From assembly GCF_018130215.1 (NCBI RefSeq), contig NZ_JAFCKQ010000039.1, forward strand, positions 1-64,000: 64,000 nucleotides of DNA, written 5' to 3'. Within the stretch, counting starts at the first letter, position 1. Each line of letters opens with the position of its first letter. Shown here in pieces: positions 60,730 to 64,000 of the stretch. The position numbers and the translations under genes are program-made. The DNA comes from Bradyrhizobium jicamae. GTDB taxonomy: Bacteria > Pseudomonadota > Alphaproteobacteria > Rhizobiales > Xanthobacteraceae. The notes beneath the pieces are model-generated. The model saw only the letters and a program-made list of their open reading frames with translations, was not told where the DNA came from and did not search any database.

Positions 60730-61790
60730 GACGTGATCTTCGAGGCCGAATAAGGCTGCGGCTCGATACCGAGCACCGCGAGCGCGCTTCCGAGCGCAAC
60801 CGCCATCGGGTGCATCGCGATCACAGCCTGCTGCTCCTTCAGGACGATGCGGGTGAAGCGGAACAGCGAGAACGGCACCAGACCGAACATCTTGGCCTTC
60901 ACGACCGCACGTGACCAGATCGTTTGCGCCGCCTTGTGCTCGACGTGGTAGTTGATCGCGCCGATCCGCAGGCCCCGGCGGACGATCCAGCCGAGATTGG
61001 TCCGGCTCTCCGGAACGGTCTCCATGATGACGGCTTCCGTCACCCAGAAGAACCGCAGGCCGGCGCGGCGCGACCGCACGAAGAAGTCGCAATCGCCGCC
61101 ACCGAGGAAATTGAAGCGCAGATCGAATGCGGGCTGCGGCAGCCTCTCGAACACCGCGCGCCGGATCAGGCAGTTGCCGCAGCCATAGATGACGGGGACG
61201 GGCCCGCCCACGTCGTAGGCCGGGGCGAACGCCGGATGGCGCTTCAGGCCGCCCTTCTGCTTGTCGTCGAAGTTCGGCCACACCGGGCCGCCGATGATGT
61301 CGGCGCCTGATGTCTCGGCGGCGCGCACCATGTGCTCGAGCCAATCCGGCGAGGCAACCTCGTCGTCATCGATCATCAGGAAGTTCTGCGCGTCCGGAAA
61401 AGTCTCGAGCGCGGTCTCGAAGGCGGCATTGATGGCCTGGCAATTGCCCTGCCGCGGCTCGACGATGCAGATGCCGGTGAGCCGGCCCGAGGCGAGGAAC
61501 TCGGCCGCGACCGGCGCGCTCTCGCATCGCGAGGCGTCGTTCTCGACGACAACGACGGCAAAGCGTCGTCCGGTCCGCTGCGCTACGACCGACTCCAGCG
61601 TCAGGCGGAGATGCTTGGGCCGGCGAAAGCTCGGAATACAGACGACGGTCTCGATGGAGCAATCGAGCGCCGGCGACGTCATCACCCAGGCGCGGTCGGC
61701 TGCGGGAAGCTCGGTCGACATCTGGCTCACGGCCTCCTGAAAGTCCCGGTCCGTCGTCCCGCCGCGGGTCGGTTCATCAAAATGGGACAT
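60726..61790 (-). CDS. GT2 glycosyltransferase
   Basis: 354 residues from ATG 61790 (MSHFDEPTRGG) with GGGA upstream. GT-A motifs are ETVVCIPSFRRPKHLRLTLES, FLMIDDDEVASPDWLEHMV (DDD metal site), IYGCGNCLIRRAVFERL and GGGDCDFFVRSRRAGLRFFWV. A C-terminal membrane-associated segment follows. It overlaps the O-antigen-ligase-like gene and should act in the same polysaccharide pathway. Confidence 0.9.
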   Translation of the reverse strand: MSHFDEPTRGGTTDRDFQEAVSQMSTELPAADRAWVMTSPALDCSIETVVCIPSFRRPKHLRLTLESVVAQRTGRRFAVVVVENDASRCESAPVAAEFLASGRLTGICIVEPRQGNCQAINAAFETALETFPDAQNFLMIDDDEVASPDWLEHMVRAAETSGADIIGGPVWPNFDDKQKGGLKRHPAFAPAYDVGGPVPVIYGCGNCLIRRAVFERLPQPAFDLRFNFLGGGDCDFFVRSRRAGLRFFWVTEAVIMETVPESRTNLGWIVRRGLRIGAINYHVEHKAAQTIWSRAVVKAKMFGLVPFSLFRFTRIVLKEQQAVIAMHPMAVALGSALAVLGIEPQPYSASKITS

Positions 61791-61968
61791 CGTCGTCCCG
61801 GGATGACCGCCGCGGAGAGCTATACGGACGCAGATCAAAGGTTACGGCGAGCTGATGGCAAAATCCGATCCAGCGGCCGCACACATCCCGGTGATTTCGC
61901 CGCAAGGTTAATTTGAAGTGTCGCGAAATGAGTCACGATTTCACCCACCGAACGTTGGCACGCCCGGA

Positions 61969-62946
61969 TCAGCCCGCGAACAGTTTCCGGAACAGGCTCG
62001 CCGATTTCGGAAGCCGGCCAGTGTCGATCTGCGTCGGCCACAGGCCGTCGACATCGAAATAAGCGGCATACGCAATTGCGGCCTTGTTGGCGGCGAACCA
62101 GTCGTGCATCTGCTGCACGAAATAGTCGTTGTCGCCGGCCTGGCCGACGCCCCACTCGGGATAGCTCATCAGCTTGCCGCGCGAAGCGGCGAACTCTCGC
62201 TGCCATTCCAGGCCGAATGGCGCTTTGAGATAGGCATTGGTCCAGCGCTCCGCCGCTGTGCCATCCAACGCGAAGTCGTAGACGTCGAGGCCGATCGTAT
62301 CGACGACGTCGTTGCCGGGATAGGCGGCATCCGCGGGCATATCCTGGGCCCCCCAGCCCGGACACCAGTCGAAGCTGAAGCCACCGGAATGGCGGCGGAA
62401 GATGCCGACCACGCGGCGAAACGCGGCGATGTAGTCGTCCTCGTGCCCCCTGGCGAACCAGCCCATGCTGGAGATGTTCATCTCCCAGCCGAGACGGATG
62501 ATCGCGCTCGGATGGGCCTCTGCGATCGCACGCGCGGCCGCTTCGAAGTCGGAATCGTGCAGGCCGCCGGCGACGTCGGCGAGCGGCGTCCCCGTAATGG
62601 TGAGCGGTACCGACCAGACGAGATTGCGCGCCGGGTTGAGCTTTTTCCAAAGCCCGGGGACCCAATCGAAACTGTGAAAATCGTCCCAGCTCGCTTGCCC
62701 GTAGAAGTCGACGCCGATCACCGAAGACGGCGGCTGGTTCAGCCATTTCTCCCACGCCTGCAACACGTGCTCACGGCCCGTCTCGCCCCAATTGACGAAT
62801 GCACCGGCAAACCGCGCCGAACCGCGGGCCAGCCGCGATCCGCGCGATGGTGCGGCCTCTACCACCGATAACCCGCTCAACGTGACCGCCGCGAGCGCCA
62901 GAGCTGCGCGCCGCGAGATTCCGCTGGTCCGATCCGTTTGCAACAC
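61969..62946 (-). CDS. Exported glycoside hydrolase (GH26-like)
   Basis: About 325 residues. The start is uncertain: the open frame begins at TTG 62994, but GTG 62946 or TTG 62943 behind GGGAG is preferred. SGISRRAALALAAVTLSGLS is a twin-arginine-like signal. The catalytic acid is probably in AIIRLGWEMNISSMGWF and the nucleophile in LMSYPEWGVGQAG, an E/E arrangement of clan GH-A, closest in layout to GH26 mannanases. In a polysaccharide locus it may trim or depolymerise the product. Confidence 0.82.
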   Translation of the reverse strand: MLQTDRTSGISRRAALALAAVTLSGLSVVEAAPSRGSRLARGSARFAGAFVNWGETGREHVLQAWEKWLNQPPSSVIGVDFYGQASWDDFHSFDWVPGLWKKLNPARNLVWSVPLTITGTPLADVAGGLHDSDFEAAARAIAEAHPSAIIRLGWEMNISSMGWFARGHEDDYIAAFRRVVGIFRRHSGGFSFDWCPGWGAQDMPADAAYPGNDVVDTIGLDVYDFALDGTAAERWTNAYLKAPFGLEWQREFAASRGKLMSYPEWGVGQAGDNDYFVQQMHDWFAANKAAIAYAAYFDVDGLWPTQIDTGRLPKSASLFRKLFAG

Positions 62947-63351
62947 GAACTCCCATGATCTTCCCGTGCCAAAAGCGGACACCGCTGACAGCAAGGGTGT
63001 TCCGAAACGGGCACGCGATGCGCACCCTGGTCCGGCTGCGCTGGTTTCCAGCCGCGAATGCCGGCTGGATTCTCATGCTCCTTCATCCGCGCCGATGCCG
63101 TCGGCAATGGAGGCCCGAGCCCTGCAATATCCGGGCAACGCCCGATCCGCCGCGAAATCCATGCGCGCGCAGCCTTGCCCTGCACCGGTTAACCGGCACT
63201 CGGCGGTCCCGCTAACCGGCGATTAACCACAGGGGGTGGCGTGCGCCCCGCCGCAAAGCACTCCGGCACCGATCTTGCTGAATTTGACCCAACGACATTG
63301 TTGCGGCGGCAGCGTACCGCCGTGACGCACGTTGCCGGAGAAAGTTGCGAA
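62947..63351. other. Divergent promoter region of the polysaccharide locus
   Basis: 405 bp between the hydrolase and the DUF6492 gene. CCGGTTAACCGG (63185-63196) is a perfect 12-bp palindrome followed by CTAACCGGCGATTAACC, so a repeated TTAACC/GG unit occurs three times within 50 bp. No ORF is supported here. Confidence 0.5.
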
Positions 63352-64000
63352 ATGAACCCTGTCGCGTTGCTGACCCCGACCTACGGGCGCGATCTGGAAA
63401 TCTGCACCCTGCTTTGCGAGAGTGTGGACCGGCACGTCACCTCCTTCTCCAGGCACTATCTGCTGGTTCCGGACTGCGACCTGTCGCTGTTCGCGCCGCT
63501 GGCGAGCGATCGCCGCATGATCATCCCGGCTTCGGCCTTCCTGCCCGACTGGTTGCGGCCGTTGCCGCGAATGATCCAGCGCAAGCGCCGCCAGTTCTGG
63601 TGGTCGCTGCGCGCCAAGCCGGTGAGCGGCTGGCATGTGCAGCAGATCCTGAAGATCGCCGCCGCGATGTCGCTGCCCCATGAGCGGTTCTGCATCCTGG
63701 ATTCGGACATCGTGTTCTTCCGCGACTTCGATCTCGCGGGGTTCGAATATCCGAACACGATCCCGCTGCTGCGGACGGACGATGCTGTCACCGCAGACCA
63801 GCCGCGTCACTCGCGCTGGCTCGAGACCAGCCATCAGCTGCTCGGTGTGCCGACGCCGCCCTTCCCGGCGCCCGACTTCATCGGACATATCATCTTCTGG
63901 GACAGGGAGACCACCCGCGCTCTTGCCGAGCGCATCGAGGCCGTGACCGGCATGAGCTGGATCGAGGCGCTGTGCAAGACCCGCGAATTCTCCGAATATC
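63352..64000 (+). CDS. DUF6492 family protein, probable glycosyltransferase (partial)
   Basis: The frame is open from ATG 63352 to the window end (216 codons, C-terminus missing). MNPVALLTPTYGRDLEICTLL, SVDRHVTSFSRHYLLV, GWHVQQILKIAAAM and ERFCILDSDIVFFRDFD with a DxD-like metal motif match the DUF6492 pattern seen in polysaccharide clusters. It runs divergently from the hydrolase. The likely role is sugar transfer. Confidence 0.85.
   Translation, partial: MNPVALLTPTYGRDLEICTLLCESVDRHVTSFSRHYLLVPDCDLSLFAPLASDRRMIIPASAFLPDWLRPLPRMIQRKRRQFWWSLRAKPVSGWHVQQILKIAAAMSLPHERFCILDSDIVFFRDFDLAGFEYPNTIPLLRTDDAVTADQPRHSRWLETSHQLLGVPTPPFPAPDFIGHIIFWDRETTRALAERIEAVTGMSWIEALCKTREFSEY

Overview
The window is about 64 kb of GC-rich alphaproteobacterial chromosome, most likely from Bradyrhizobium or a close relative in the Nitrobacteraceae. 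The signs are the CIRCE-controlled groESL operon, the hisZ-hisG overlap, a DUF2076 protein, a TorF-type porin, a histone H1-like Lys/Ala protein, rhizobial-style dispersed intergenic repeats, and very dense GC-driven shadow ORFs on the opposite strand of real genes. I see no rRNA, tRNA, CRISPR array, integrase or intact insertion sequence. It reads as core chromosome with a few accessory patches.

Layout. Positions 383-8460 hold housekeeping genes (ubiA, rsmE, hisZ-hisG), then a polyprenyl-phosphate glycosyltransferase overlapping a YdjC-type deacetylase, and a DUF2076 protein. Positions 8556-18450 hold an L,D-transpeptidase, a CheZ-like phosphatase, a very long coiled-coil repeat protein, a three-gene operon of exported proteins (TAXI solute-binding, VasI-like, DsrE-like), a DUF2721 membrane protein, a DUF1254/1214 protein and a lipoprotein. 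groESL lies at 18771-20743 with promoter, CIRCE and terminator. A Crp/Fnr regulator is divergent from an OFA-family (oxalate/formate type) transporter that is followed by a small membrane ORF. Positions 23430-29929 carry small regulators and enzymes (ABM/MarR pair, SnoaL-like, a frameshifted PaaI thioesterase, AdaA-like, GNAT, META).

Positions 30076-46499 hold small-acid and respiratory metabolism: L-lactate permease, an SbmA/YddA-like ABC exporter, porin, glycolate oxidase subunits glcE-glcF and (separately) glcD, an ArsR/ABM divergon, an acyltransferase, cytochrome c, pyruvate oxidase-type poxB, an autotransporter remnant and an alpha/beta hydrolase. Positions 46767-55837 contain small exported proteins, rpmJ, an amidohydrolase/haloacid dehalogenase/YbaK set, a LysR-pirin-wrbA quinone/redox divergon and an aromatic/aspartate aminotransferase. 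From 55962 to the end lies a cell-surface polysaccharide locus: CelD/BcsL acetyltransferase, cupin/JmjC-like protein, GT4, O-antigen-ligase-like protein, GT2, glycoside hydrolase and a DUF6492 protein cut by the window edge.

The observations I rate highest are: (1) an almost identical 18-bp palindrome upstream of both the exported TAXI/VasI/DsrE operon and the coiled-coil repeat gene, suggesting one small regulon of exported proteins; (2) a glycosyltransferase/YdjC pair resembling the FlmF2-NaxD lipid A amino-sugar pathway; (3) nested palindromes in front of the GT4 gene of the polysaccharide locus; (4) a pair of inverted DnaA boxes in front of a 58-residue ORF; (5) a gene-free inverted-repeat segment with its own terminator (sRNA candidate); and (6) decayed genes (PaaI thioesterase frameshift, autotransporter C-terminus).
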